Shown here one piece after another: positions 8,432-17,874 of a stretch of DNA of 43,118 nucleotides. The notes under the pieces were generated by a model. It was not told the origin of the DNA, made no database searches, and worked only from the letters and a program-made list of their open reading frames with translations. The position numbers were made by a program, and so were the translations under genes. Source of the DNA: an uncultured Pirellula sp. (GTDB lineage Bacteria; Planctomycetota; Planctomycetia; Pirellulales; Pirellulaceae); the NCBI GenBank assembly GCA_903858115.1, contig CAIOHR010000317.1, positions 1 to 43,118 on the forward strand, in the 5' to 3' direction. Within the stretch, counting starts at the first letter, position 1, and each line of letters begins with the position of its first letter.

Positions 8432-9334
8432 GTGACTCGTTGGACTCGTTCAATTTTTCTAGCTACCGTCTTCACGTCCCTGTGGAACCATCTGACGGTT
8501 GGCCAAGAATTTGTCACGGAATCGGCAGACGCCAAGGTAACTTTGGTTGTCGATGGTTGCAAGTTTACTGAGGGGCCAGCGGTCGATTCTCAAGGAAATG
8601 TTTACTTTACTGACCAGCCAAACAATCGAATCATGAAGATAGATACGAATGGAAAGGTGAGCGAGTTTTTAAAGCCCGCCGGCCGAAGCAATGGCATGTT
8701 CTTCACGGAAGATGGCAAACTGATCGCCTGTGCCGATGAAAAGAACGAAATGTGGGAGATTCTCCCCGACGGATCTCATCGTGTTCTATTGAAAGATTTC
8801 GAGGGAAAAAAACTCAACGGTCCGAACGATCTTTGGATCGATGCGAAGGGAACCATCTATTTTACAGACCCTTACTATCAACGGCCTTGGTGGGAACACA
8901 AGGAAAAACCTCAAAAGAACCAATGCGTCTATCGAGTGGATCGCGATGGGGAGAATATGGTCCGAGTTGATGATGCACTTGTTCAGCCGAACGGGATCGT
9001 CGGAGATGCCAAGCGACGTGTCCTGTATGTCGCTGATATCGGGGACAAAAAGACGTATCAATACACCATTGCAACGGATGGAAGCCTCATCGACCGAAAG
9101 CTCTTTTGCTCGCAAGGATCCGACGGCATGACCATCGATAACGAAGGGAATCTTTATTTGACAAACAACGTGGGTGTAACGGTTTACAACAAGGATGGGA
9201 AGAAAGTACAAGTGATCAGCGTGCCGGAGAGTTGGACTGCAAATGTCTGTATTGGCGGAACCGACCGAAAGACTCTCTATATTACAGCATCGGATTCGGT
9301 CTACTCCGTGCGACTTCGAACGTCTGGACTATAA
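8432..9334 (+). CDS. SMP-30/gluconolactonase-family exported hydrolase
   Basis: This is a six-bladed beta-propeller lactonase of about 300 residues with a signal peptide ending near VGQEF. The metal-site phrases are present: FTEGPAVDSQGNVYFTD (glutamate ligand), LNGPNDLWID (asparagine), VQPNGIVG (asparagine) and GSDGMTID (aspartate). In the family these bind one divalent cation and hydrolyse sugar lactones; the true substrate is not shown. The GTG at 8432 has GGAG six bases before it; a TTG at 8420 is also open. Its start codon lies only 34 bases from the divergent propeller gene's start, so at least one promoter must reach into a coding region. The next gene begins 25 bases after its stop. 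Confidence 0.88.
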   Translation: MTRWTRSIFLATVFTSLWNHLTVGQEFVTESADAKVTLVVDGCKFTEGPAVDSQGNVYFTDQPNNRIMKIDTNGKVSEFLKPAGRSNGMFFTEDGKLIACADEKNEMWEILPDGSHRVLLKDFEGKKLNGPNDLWIDAKGTIYFTDPYYQRPWWEHKEKPQKNQCVYRVDRDGENMVRVDDALVQPNGIVGDAKRRVLYVADIGDKKTYQYTIATDGSLIDRKLFCSQGSDGMTIDNEGNLYLTNNVGVTVYNKDGKKVQVISVPESWTANVCIGGTDRKTLYITASDSVYSVRLRTSGL

Positions 9335-9359
9335 ACGCTCTCTTGATTGAAGAATTGTT

Positions 9360-12173
9360 GTGCCGAACTCCACTGATTTTGATGCTTGGCCCTGTGTGCA
9401 TACGTTGACGCAATTATGGCAGCGGTATGCCTTTGCCAACGATGCAGGTCCTTATTTATTGATTCCGAAAGCGGTCATGCAGCCTCAATCGGAGGCTGAG
9501 ATTCAATCGATTTTTCGAGAATCCAAACGACGTAAAATACCCGTCACTTTTCGAGCTGGCGGTACTAGTTTGTCGGGGCAATCCGTGACCGATGGTTGGT
9601 TGGTTGATATCGGTCGCCACTGGCGCGCGATCCAGCCACTCGACAACGGAGTACGGGTTCGAGTGCAGGGAGGTGCGATCGGCGGATTGGTCAATGCGAA
9701 GCTTCGTGCATTTGGGCGAAAAATTGGTCCTGACCCTTCGTCGATCAATTCAGCAATGATCGGCGGGATGCTCTCCAATAACTCGAGCGGGATGTGCTGC
9801 GGTGTTGCCAACAATGCGTACCACACGATTGACACGGTTCGCTTTATACTGCCCGATGGGTCTGTTTGGGATACGTCATTAGCACACGAAGCGGAACGTT
9901 TCGAACGAGAGCAATCTCGGATCTCCAACACCCTTCTGCAAATCCGTCATGAAATTCTTTCGAATGCTACGTTGCTGGCGAGGATTCGCCACAAGTATCA
10001 ACAGAAAAACACCGTCGGCTATTCGATCAACGCCTTCGTGGATTTCGAAAGCCCCATCGATATCCTCTCGCATTTGCTAATAGGCGGGGAAGGCACCCTC
10101 GCTTTTATTTCCGAAGCGGTCCTCAAGACCGTACCGGACCATCCTGAAAAAGCGACCGCGCTGACGTTCTTTTCAGATGCGAATGCGGTTTGCGATTCCA
10201 TTCCTGATTTGATCGATGTTCAGTGCGATGCCGTAGAGTTTATGGACCGAGCCTCGCTGGAGTCCATTCGCAACCTTGAAGGGGTGCCCGATGGATTGGC
10301 GGACCAATTGAATCAACACGATCGATTGATGGGGCTGCTATTTGAGTTTCAGGCTCCGACAAAAGAGGCCTTGCGAGATCGCATCGAACTGTTTCATACG
10401 CGATGCGCGCCTGGCATGCGTTCGCTTTCTTCGGTGGAATTCACGCAAGACAAAAAGAAGCAAACGAATCTCTGGAAATTGAGAAAGGGAATGTACCCTG
10501 CGGTAGCTGCGGTTCGAGCACGAGGCGAAGCGGCAATCTTGGAAGACGTTACATTTCCAGTCGACAAACTGGGCTCTGCGATATTGGAGCTTCAGAGCTT
10601 GTTCAGCAAACATCACTACGACAACGGCATCATCTTTGGCCATGCACGCGACGGCAATCTCCATTTTGTCATCACGCAAACCATGGAAAGCCAAAAAGAC
10701 AACGATCGTTACGGTCGTTTCATCGACGACATGGTCGATCTGGTAGTGCATCGCTTCGACGGTGCTCTCAAGGCGGAGCATGGGACGGGACGCAACATGG
10801 CGCCGTTCGTTGAGACAGAGTGGGGCCCCGAGGCCGTCGCTATGATGCATCGATTGAAAAAAGCCATTGATCCGGATGGTCTGCTCAACCCTGACGTCAT
10901 CCTCACTTCGAACCCAAAACTTCATCTTCAGAACATCAAGGATCTACCTGTCGTAGAGGAAGTAGTTGACAAGTGCATCGAGTGTGGAGCATGCGAGCCG
11001 CGTTGCCCAAGCCGAGACTTTACTCTTTCGCCACGGCAACGCATAGTACTACGGCGTGCCCGCATGCGCTTCATTGCAGAAGGGAAGCTGGAACTAGCCA
11101 AAGAACTCGACCGGGAGTATGAATATGCAGGCAAAGCTTCCTGTGCCACGGATGGACTTTGCGCTATCGATTGCCCGGTTGCGATCAATACAGGAGATCT
11201 TATCAAACAATTGCGCATCGAAGCGACGGGTGCAATCGACTCTCGTATGGCCATGCTATTGGCGAAGAACTTTGGCATTGCCGAAATCGCAGTAAATTAT
11301 GCGATTAACTATGGGCTATTCGCCAATTCCTTGGTGGGGACCAAAACCCTTCGCACCATGACACATTGGATGGCACGGTTGTTTCCTGGGCTACCGCAAT
11401 GGCACGGCGGATTGGCAGAAAACATGGGGAGAATTGACCGATCGTCACTCCATGCCATGGAAGAGTCGGAATGGATCTATTGGCCAACCTGCATGTCACG
11501 GATGATGGGTGGCACCGCAGATGTGCTTTTGAAAGTTTGCGATCGGGCGGGTGTTTCCATTGCCATACCGAACAATGCGAATGGAAAATGTTGCGGTCAA
11601 GCGTTTTCCTCCAAAGGCTACTTAAGTGCAGCCCTGTTCAAGCAATCGGAGCTGTTCGATGCGATATGGGATTGGAGCAAGCATGGTGAACGACCTGTGG
11701 TCTTGGACCTTGGTTCGTGTACATCTTTTTTGAAAGCAGGTTTGAGGGACTTGGACCCCGTCCGTAAAGATCGGCTGAAGAAGTTGCGAATCGTCGACTC
11801 GGTAGAGTTGGCCGTTGCTTTGTTACCATCGCTTACCATCAAGAAGCGCGAGGATGCGATCGCCATGCACTCGGTTTGCTCGAATCTCAAGAGCGGTTTG
11901 GATGCCCCGATGTTGCAATTGGCTATGGCTTGTAGCGATCAAGTAATCCAGCCTCACGAAGGAAAGTGCTGTGGAATGGGAGGAGATCGAGGCTTTGAGT
12001 TGCCCGGGTTGGTGGAGAGCGCCGGCAAAGATATCGGGCCTACAATGGAACAGACTGGTTGTGCCGAAGGCTACACCAACGCCAGATCCTGTGCGATAAG
12101 TCTCGCGACCAGCAGTGGCCGACATTGGAAAAGTCTTTTCCATCTCTTGGAGGAATGTACTCGGGATGGCTAA
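9360..12173 (+). CDS. FAD-linked and Fe-S D-2-hydroxyacid dehydrogenase (GlcD-GlcF-like fusion)
   Basis: The 937-residue protein joins a GlcD-type flavoprotein to a GlcF-type iron-sulfur part. Residues about 30-250 form the PCMH/FAD_binding_4 fold (FRAGGTSLSGQS, GPDPSSINSAMIGGMLSNNSSG). Residues about 260-530 are the FAD-oxidase C domain, with the HARDGNLHF substrate and metal box. CIECGACEPRCP (near 539) and CATDGLCAIDCP (near 594) bind two 4Fe-4S clusters. Two CCG domains end in GKCCGQAF (744) and GKCCGMGG (869). Fusions of this design oxidise D-lactate or related acids and pass electrons to quinone or cytochrome. The GTG start at 9360 has a weak ribosome site, perhaps helped by coupling to the SMP-30 gene, whose lactone products it could follow in a pathway. 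Confidence 0.9.
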   Translation: MPNSTDFDAWPCVHTLTQLWQRYAFANDAGPYLLIPKAVMQPQSEAEIQSIFRESKRRKIPVTFRAGGTSLSGQSVTDGWLVDIGRHWRAIQPLDNGVRVRVQGGAIGGLVNAKLRAFGRKIGPDPSSINSAMIGGMLSNNSSGMCCGVANNAYHTIDTVRFILPDGSVWDTSLAHEAERFEREQSRISNTLLQIRHEILSNATLLARIRHKYQQKNTVGYSINAFVDFESPIDILSHLLIGGEGTLAFISEAVLKTVPDHPEKATALTFFSDANAVCDSIPDLIDVQCDAVEFMDRASLESIRNLEGVPDGLADQLNQHDRLMGLLFEFQAPTKEALRDRIELFHTRCAPGMRSLSSVEFTQDKKKQTNLWKLRKGMYPAVAAVRARGEAAILEDVTFPVDKLGSAILELQSLFSKHHYDNGIIFGHARDGNLHFVITQTMESQKDNDRYGRFIDDMVDLVVHRFDGALKAEHGTGRNMAPFVETEWGPEAVAMMHRLKKAIDPDGLLNPDVILTSNPKLHLQNIKDLPVVEEVVDKCIECGACEPRCPSRDFTLSPRQRIVLRRARMRFIAEGKLELAKELDREYEYAGKASCATDGLCAIDCPVAINTGDLIKQLRIEATGAIDSRMAMLLAKNFGIAEIAVNYAINYGLFANSLVGTKTLRTMTHWMARLFPGLPQWHGGLAENMGRIDRSSLHAMEESEWIYWPTCMSRMMGGTADVLLKVCDRAGVSIAIPNNANGKCCGQAFSSKGYLSAALFKQSELFDAIWDWSKHGERPVVLDLGSCTSFLKAGLRDLDPVRKDRLKKLRIVDSVELAVALLPSLTIKKREDAIAMHSVCSNLKSGLDAPMLQLAMACSDQVIQPHEGKCCGMGGDRGFELPGLVESAGKDIGPTMEQTGCAEGYTNARSCAISLATSSGRHWKSLFHLLEECTRDG

Positions 12174-12224
12174 TGGGTAAACAGGCAATGGTGAATAGCG
12201 ATTTGCAAAGTGAAAGTGAACGCG

Positions 12225-12713
12225 ATGCGAAATTGGAGAATCGACCTAGAGCACTGGACTGATCGTTGCGTCCAACCATGGATCAATTATCGACTGCAGC
12301 GTCCTTACCCGCCAAGAAAGAACAACGAGTCGATTGGTGCTTATGGCGAGCGACTAGCCGTGATCTATTTGAATCGTAAAGGTTATTTCATCATCGAGCA
12401 TTCGTTCCGCACCCGTTCTGGCGAGATCGATATTGTTGCCGCTTGGAAGAAGAGGCAAATCGTTTTTGTAGAAGTGAAGTCATCTTTGGTTCAACACGAG
12501 AACGATGGTGGCCCTTCGGATCGCGTTCACGAGCAGAAACAGAAAAAAATCACTGATGTCGCTTTGCGGTTTATGAAGCAGCATCGATTGTTTGGCACGC
12601 CGGGAAGAGCGGATGTCATCGAGGTTATCCTTCATGGTCCAGACGGAAAACCTTCGTTTCGTCACTTCGAGAACGCCTTTCAATCTATAGGGACCTATCA
12701 GATGCTTAGGTAG
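12225..12713 (+). CDS. YraN/UPF0102-family endonuclease-like protein
   Basis: The core GAYGERLAVIYLNRKGYFIIEHSFRTRSGEIDIVAAWKK...VFVEVKSS is the UPF0102 pattern. The residues E, D and the ExK pair correspond to the PD-(D/E)xK nuclease fold. The true role is not settled; members are often near ribonuclease HII or signal peptidase genes. Here it carries an N-terminal extension of about 35 residues before the core. The ATG at 12225 is chosen; a GTG at 12210 is also open and neither has a strong ribosome site. It follows the dehydrogenase gene by about 50 bases and meets the next gene tail to tail. Confidence 0.85.
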   Translation: MRNWRIDLEHWTDRCVQPWINYRLQRPYPPRKNNESIGAYGERLAVIYLNRKGYFIIEHSFRTRSGEIDIVAAWKKRQIVFVEVKSSLVQHENDGGPSDRVHEQKQKKITDVALRFMKQHRLFGTPGRADVIEVILHGPDGKPSFRHFENAFQSIGTYQMLR

Positions 12714-12736
12714 ATGGAACGAAAGACCGACGAAAA

Positions 12737-13195
12737 CTAAAGGTCGTTGGCAATCGAAACAACGCGAGCATCCGCCATGGAGTACCAAAGCAAAATCTCA
12801 TGGGACTTGGTCAGCCAAAAGTTCGAGCGTTTTTCACACAACCAATCGCTGAGTAATCCAAATCCTTGCTCCGTAACGGCCTTTCGAATGGTGGTGCTAT
12901 GCTGCTTCGGAACGGTATATATCTGAATCTCCCATTTCGGACCGTACGAGCCTGATTCATCCATCGAATGGGACGCAGAAAGACCCAAATTGTGCTTGAT
13001 GTAGCGACCCGCCAGTATCGGTAAATTGCCGAGCGAGTCAGCGACTTTATACCGATTATCCGTGAACATAAGCTCCAACTGCTCAAACTGCGGCACGGAT
13101 GCCAGCGCTTGTGATATCGATTGTGCACCGACGGGATACGCCAACGCCGAAGATATCTTGCTTTTCGATGTCGTTGGAATCAATCGATCGGTCAT
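12737..13195 (-). CDS. Hypothetical protein, about 152 aa
   Basis: I do not recognise this family. It appears soluble and mixed alpha/beta, without a signal peptide or membrane segment. It contains several aromatic and hydrophobic strands (WEIQIYTVP, NFWLTKSHEILLWYSM). The ATG at 13195 is preferred; a TTG at 13207 in the same frame adds four residues. Codon choice resembles its neighbours, so I consider it a real gene. It is convergent with yraN. Confidence 0.55.
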   Translation of the reverse strand: MTDRLIPTTSKSKISSALAYPVGAQSISQALASVPQFEQLELMFTDNRYKVADSLGNLPILAGRYIKHNLGLSASHSMDESGSYGPKWEIQIYTVPKQHSTTIRKAVTEQGFGLLSDWLCEKRSNFWLTKSHEILLWYSMADARVVSIANDL

Positions 13196-13344
13196 AATGA
13201 AATGCAATCCAGACAGCAGAGGTTCAAGTCTTTCTCAAAAACAACACTCCCGGATTCTACCAATAGATCATCGATCGCAGGAAGGGAGAACAAATCGGGT
13301 TTCTCTAGCACGTAGGGTATAGAATACCGATCGAATCATTGCTG

Positions 13345-13870
13345 CTAACGCCCCGAATGCAATCGCATGCCATGCATGTCGTCGTCGCCATGTTTTCGAA
13401 TCTTCATTATCGTCTTCTCGATATCATAGTTCACACGTCGAAAAACGATCGTCTCACCGTCAAACAGAACGTACGAGGCTCGCGGATCTTCGTCGCGTGG
13501 TTGCCCGACCGACCCTACGCTACAAAAGAGTTTTTGCCCTCGAACCGCGTATTTGTATCCACAATCTGCTGGTGCCTTATAGTCCCACCCTAATGCGGGA
13601 CACTGCACGAACAGGCCTGCAATGTGCGTGTGTCCGCCGAAGCATAGCTTATCAAAACCAGCAAACACGGAGTCCAATTTGGCTGTCGAGTAGATGCATT
13701 CCGGGAACAGATAGTCATGAACATGGTCGCAAACAGTCGCAAGGGTCCGGCCCGTAGCCGACAAGATCTCCAAGACAGTATATGGACTTGGCATTCAATT
13801 GACGTGCATCATCCAGCACCGCCTGAAGAGCCTCGAGATTGCCATGAATATCACTCAAGATTGCAATCAT
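13345..13870 (-). pseudogene. Calcineurin-like metallophosphoesterase (YfcE/MJ0936 type), internal deletion
   Basis: Two pieces of one phosphodiesterase are read in different frames. The N-terminal piece (13870 down to a stop at 13715-13717) begins MIAILSDIHGNLEALQ and continues to CLGDLVGYGPDPCDC, supplying the D-x-H and GD metal ligands. The C-terminal piece (13794-13345) supplies HDYLFPE, FGGHTHIAG and SVGSVGQPRD. Between GPDPCDC and the FPE segment a normal family member has roughly 100 or more residues including the GNHD box and a further metal histidine; they are absent here. The junction also shifts frame. With four of the metal-binding elements reduced, the product cannot be active. 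The neighbouring gene at 12737 has no visible link. Confidence 0.8.
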
Positions 13871-13939
13871 GATTTGATTTCAGGTCCATTGTACGGGGAT
13901 ATGCTTAGAGCAGTTCTCTCATATCCTTGTTATTTAAAA

Positions 13940-13953
13940 TTCTCGATCGAGAA
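13940..13953. promoter_or_regulatory. 14-bp perfect palindrome in the gap before the histidine kinase 3' end
   Basis: TTCTCGATCGAGAA is its own reverse complement. It lies in the 138-base gap between the histidine kinase stop (14009) and the phosphoesterase start (13870), about 70 bases upstream of the latter on the minus strand. It could be an operator for that broken gene or a chance palindrome. No T-run follows. Confidence 0.3.
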
Positions 13954-14008
13954 CTTGTCTTGAACAGAATTTCGGATCGCCCAACTCATAAACACTTTTC
14001 TACTCTTG

Positions 14009-15697
14009 TCAAACACGAGGGGTTGCCAGTGCGAAAGAAACTTCAAAGGTACTGCCAACACCGAGTTCGCTCTTGACTTCGACCGTCGCAGAGATCCAAT
14101 GGCAAAGGTGCTTCACGATGGCCAACCCTAGTCCGGTGCCACCCATGTCTTGCGATCTGGCTTTCTCGACGCGATAGAATCGTTCGAAAACTCGGTCGAC
14201 ATCTTCCGGAGGAATGCCAATTCCTGTATCTCTTACTTGTACGATGCATCGGTTTTCCCTTCGAAACGTCTGAACGTACACATGACCGTCGGGTTTATTG
14301 TACCGAATCGCATTTCCGAGAAGGTTGTTGAGAATCGTCTGAAGGGACTCCAAATCTGAGAGGACTTCGATAGACTCGATGGGTGCGAAATGGAGAGTTA
14401 CGCTGTTGGATGATGCCACGGGGTGATGATCTTCGATCACTTTCTCGACAACGTCCGTGATCTGAACCGGTCGCTGCACCGGTTTTTCAGGCTGTGCCTG
14501 AAGGCGGTTTAGCTGCAATAAATCGCGAATCAAGTTATCCAATCGAGCGGTTTGTTCACTGATTCTCTCGACGAACCGATGGGAAGCATGCGGGTCCTCC
14601 AAGGCCCCCATCAGTAATGTTTCCGCATATGCTTTGATAGCCGACAATGGCGTCTTTAATTCATGAGAAACGTTTGCCGTAAAGTCACGGCGCAGATTCT
14701 CAAGTTGCTTTATCCGAGTCTCATCGGTCACCGTCAACAGAACAGATACCGGACCCGATGGAGGGTCTGTTGCCTTCACTGTATCTTTGTGAAGCGGGGA
14801 TGCGCGCAATCGGAGCCAAGTTTTCTCGGTACTCATCTCCAGTTCAATCTCCGACGCGCGCCCCGATGCATTGGTGGAAGAAACACATTCGACCACAGAA
14901 GGAATGCGCAGTACTTCGATGAGTCGTTGACCGACGTTGGCGCGTTCGATGGCAAGGAGCTTTTTGCCTGCAGGATTACAAAAGATCAAACGCAATTCCG
15001 TATCGAATGACAATATCCCAATGGGCATGTTTGTCATTGCACTCGACGAGTTTTCGTGCGAGGTACGGACCGAATGAATCTGCTCTCGCATGGAGTCTGC
15101 AACAGCGTATATTCCTTCCGAAAGCCACCCGTCGGGACTGGGGTGTTTCGGCAAGGGGGTCTCTCGGCGGAGACTACCTGCAATCGATTGCATCCAACGA
15201 ACATTGGTTTCCGCCCGACGATTGTTTCTGATCCAGACGATTGCTCCAACGATACTCAGAGCAGAGAACAAAAGAACGCCAGGAGTAAATGCTCCTATGG
15301 CTCGGGTGACGTTTGCTTTTTCATATCTTCGAATCAGAGTTGCTGTCTTTCTTTCTGAGTTTGGTAGACTCCACGCACGGCGTGCTTCCAGCCGATAGAA
15401 TCCGCTCGGCTCCGACGACCAAATAGTCTCTGGAGATGTTGGGCTACCACTGGCTGTGCCCCATCGCAATTCGCCGTCCGCGATATGTTTTTCGAATGCT
15501 ACGACGGACGTGCTATCCGAACGCAAATCTCTCTCCTCTAAGTCAACCAAGTCTCGCTGTGCGGAGGTTTCTTGCAAAGTTCTCCAAGCTTGAAGACGAG
15601 CGGAGTTAAATGGAACCTGAAGTGCATAGCCGATCAACGCACCTACGATTCCAGAGCCAACGACCATCAATATGGATTTTTGGATTTTCGTCGGCAT
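14009..15697 (-). CDS. PhoR-like sensor histidine kinase
   Basis: Membrane-bound two-component sensor of 562 residues. Two hydrophobic segments (residues about 8-28 and 135-155) bracket a periplasmic sensing loop of about 105 residues. A PAS-like domain follows (MPIGILSFDTELRLIFCNPAGKKLL), then HisKA with the phosphorylated histidine in NVSHELKTPLSAIK (near 344), and an HATPase_c domain with N box NLLGNAIRYN, DTGIGIPPEDVDRVFERFYR and GGTGLGLAIVKH. This is the PhoR/phosphate-sensor architecture, but no response regulator or Pst genes are nearby, so the signal is not established. The sua5-like gene lies 26 bases upstream on the same strand, and the two may share a transcript. Confidence 0.9.
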   Translation of the reverse strand: MPTKIQKSILMVVGSGIVGALIGYALQVPFNSARLQAWRTLQETSAQRDLVDLEERDLRSDSTSVVAFEKHIADGELRWGTASGSPTSPETIWSSEPSGFYRLEARRAWSLPNSERKTATLIRRYEKANVTRAIGAFTPGVLLFSALSIVGAIVWIRNNRRAETNVRWMQSIAGSLRRETPLPKHPSPDGWLSEGIYAVADSMREQIHSVRTSHENSSSAMTNMPIGILSFDTELRLIFCNPAGKKLLAIERANVGQRLIEVLRIPSVVECVSSTNASGRASEIELEMSTEKTWLRLRASPLHKDTVKATDPPSGPVSVLLTVTDETRIKQLENLRRDFTANVSHELKTPLSAIKAYAETLLMGALEDPHASHRFVERISEQTARLDNLIRDLLQLNRLQAQPEKPVQRPVQITDVVEKVIEDHHPVASSNSVTLHFAPIESIEVLSDLESLQTILNNLLGNAIRYNKPDGHVYVQTFRRENRCIVQVRDTGIGIPPEDVDRVFERFYRVEKARSQDMGGTGLGLAIVKHLCHWISATVEVKSELGVGSTFEVSFALATPRV

Positions 15698-15723
15698 GCG
15701 TCAGCTCTTTCTTCCAGAATTGA

Positions 15724-16683
15724 TCATGACTGACTCGCCCTTCGCAATCGATCCATCAATGCGACTCCTATTCCAGATTCGTTGACCTCTTCGCAAAAGA
15801 TCGTCCTCACACCTGCGTCGTCCGCTTGACGGAAGAAATCGAATAATCTCGCCGAATAATCCTCTACGGAATCACAATACAGACATCGGGAACACGAATC
15901 GGTTCCGCTAGATTTGTTTAAACCAATAAACCAAGCCTCTTGATTCACGCCAGGCAAATGCCCATGAACGAGCGTCACATGGGCGCGCGGTTGGTAATGT
16001 CGGTGCCGAAGTCCGGGTGAATTCAATACTGCATTCTCTAAGTCTACATGGCCAGAATATGGAATGATGGAGGGACATACCTTGACAAGTTCTTCCCAAG
16101 TGATCTTTCCAGGTCGAAGAATCCGCGGATGCTCGCCCGTTGCATCGACAACCGTACTTTCCAATCCAATATCGGTAGGGGGACCGCATACGATGGCATC
16201 GATTCGTTGATCCAAATCTTGTTGAACCGCTTGCCAGGTCGTCGCACTTGGAGAACCGGAACGATTCGCACTCGGAGCGGCAACCGGAATCTGCGCGTGT
16301 TTCAATATAGCGTGCGCCCATGGGTGGGACGGTATTCGAATGGCTACCGTGTCCATTCCTGCGGTCACAACATTCGAGACCAGTTTTGACTTGGGAAAAA
16401 CGAGTGTGATTGGGCCTGGCCAAAAACGGACCATAAGCCGTTTTGTGGCTGCTGTGACATCCAAGACCAGCGGATAGATCTGTTCAAAGCTAGCGACATG
16501 CACGATCAATGGATTGTCCGTCGGTCGCCCTTTTGCTTCAAAGATACACCTGATCGCTTCGTCGCTGCGTGCATCGGCCCCCAGTCCGTAGACCGTCTCT
16601 GTCGGAAAAGCAACCAACCCGCCGTTCGCTAGCAATTCGCCAGCCGTCGCTAGTTGGTTTTCATGAATATACACAGTCTTCAT
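15724..16683 (-). CDS. ywlC: L-threonylcarbamoyladenylate synthase (Sua5/YwlC)
   Basis: Makes threonylcarbamoyl-AMP from threonine, bicarbonate and ATP, the first step of t6A37 modification of ANN-decoding tRNAs. The YrdC domain covers residues about 1-200: LVAFPTETVYGLGADA, KGRPTDNPLIVH, FWPGPITLVF, VAIRIPSHPWA, PVAAPSANRSGSPSAT and the GLESTVVD strand. A C-terminal Sua5 domain completes the 319 residues, so this is the two-domain form and not the short TsaC. It is divergent from the YihY gene with 52 bases between start codons, a gap that must hold both promoters. Confidence 0.92.
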   Translation of the reverse strand: MKTVYIHENQLATAGELLANGGLVAFPTETVYGLGADARSDEAIRCIFEAKGRPTDNPLIVHVASFEQIYPLVLDVTAATKRLMVRFWPGPITLVFPKSKLVSNVVTAGMDTVAIRIPSHPWAHAILKHAQIPVAAPSANRSGSPSATTWQAVQQDLDQRIDAIVCGPPTDIGLESTVVDATGEHPRILRPGKITWEELVKVCPSIIPYSGHVDLENAVLNSPGLRHRHYQPRAHVTLVHGHLPGVNQEAWFIGLNKSSGTDSCSRCLYCDSVEDYSARLFDFFRQADDAGVRTIFCEEVNESGIGVALMDRLRRASQS

Positions 16684-16735
16684 TCTTTGCAGTTCTCTAT
16701 GGCGATTCGGGAATCCAAAATCTAAACTGAATCAA

Positions 16736-17860
16736 ATGGATAGCAAACCTGCCAGCATACAAAACCTATTGGAATCCGATGGATTTGGCGAATTGGCCAC
16801 TTCGGTGAAGGTGTCGTCGAAGCGTTGGGCGATGAATTTCTTCCCAAATCTACGCGACGCTTCGATTCGATGGTCCGAGGATGATGCTGGAGCATTGGCC
16901 GCATCGGTGGCATATTACTTGGCATTATCCCTTTTTCCATTGATGCTTTTGTTGACCTCGGGAATCGGTATCTTTCTGGAATTTTCTAGTTTGGGCCGGG
17001 ATGCCGAATACAAAATTCTGACGATCGTGGAGCAGCAAGCTTCTCCGGTAGTGAAGCATCAAATTGAGGAAGTGTTAAAGCAACTGAGAAATCAATCGGT
17101 GGTCAGCGGGCCCTTTGGTGTGGTGACTGCCATCCTCGCCGCCATCGGAGTCTTTGCTCAGATCGATCGTGGATTCGATCGCATCTTTCGCATTCCAACG
17201 AAAAGGGAGGCGACAGTTCGCCGTACCATCTATCGGTTGATTCGACATCGATGTTTTGCTTTTCTGATGCTCGTCTGTTTGGGCGGAACCATCCTCGTCT
17301 TGTTTGCAACAAGTATGATATTGTCGCAACTGCGATCCATGACGGGAAGCAATCTCCCGAGCTTGAAACATGCGTTTGGCGTCTTTGACTTGGGCTTTGC
17401 GATCCTAACCAATGCGACGTTGTTCTCATTGGTTTATCGATGGTTACCCAAAAAACCAGTCGCTTGGTTCGATGCCATGCGAGGCGGGTTGCTCGCAGCC
17501 ATCATTTGGGAGTTGGGCCGTACCGCAATGGGAATGTTTTTGATTGGGATGCGTTATACGTCAGCCTACGGTGCTATCGGATCATTTATCGCGATTCTGC
17601 TTTGGTGCTACTATGGAATCTCGATCTTGTTTTTTGGTGCGGAGTATGTCCAGGTTTTGGAATTGAAAAGACGGGTACGAGAAGCCGAGCTTCAGCCAAT
17701 TCCGGTGACGCAAGAAAACATAAACGATATAACAAACGAAGTTGGTTACAATGAGTTGCCATCCGAGGGAGTCACCTTTAGTGAATCGGGGAGGCAACTT
17801 TCTCTACCTGATGGATCCAAAGATCGATTGCAGCCCCGTCGAATCTCCTCCATTCGATAA
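16736..17860 (+). CDS. YihY/BrkB-family inner-membrane protein
   Basis: The core begins AGALAASVAYYLALSLFPLMLLL near residue 50, the classic YihY opening, and is followed by about five more membrane segments, including AYGAIGSFIAILLWCYYGISILFFGAEYVQVLE near residue 275. The family was once called ribonuclease BN, but that activity belongs to another protein; the function is unknown, with transport or lipid-related roles suggested. The N-terminal 45 residues and the polar C-terminal 60 residues are cytoplasmic tails. The ribosome site before the ATG is weak. acpS follows 14 bases later. Confidence 0.88.
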   Translation: MDSKPASIQNLLESDGFGELATSVKVSSKRWAMNFFPNLRDASIRWSEDDAGALAASVAYYLALSLFPLMLLLTSGIGIFLEFSSLGRDAEYKILTIVEQQASPVVKHQIEEVLKQLRNQSVVSGPFGVVTAILAAIGVFAQIDRGFDRIFRIPTKREATVRRTIYRLIRHRCFAFLMLVCLGGTILVLFATSMILSQLRSMTGSNLPSLKHAFGVFDLGFAILTNATLFSLVYRWLPKKPVAWFDAMRGGLLAAIIWELGRTAMGMFLIGMRYTSAYGAIGSFIAILLWCYYGISILFFGAEYVQVLELKRRVREAELQPIPVTQENINDITNEVGYNELPSEGVTFSESGRQLSLPDGSKDRLQPRRISSIR

Positions 17861-17874
17861 CGACAGCAGGTGCC

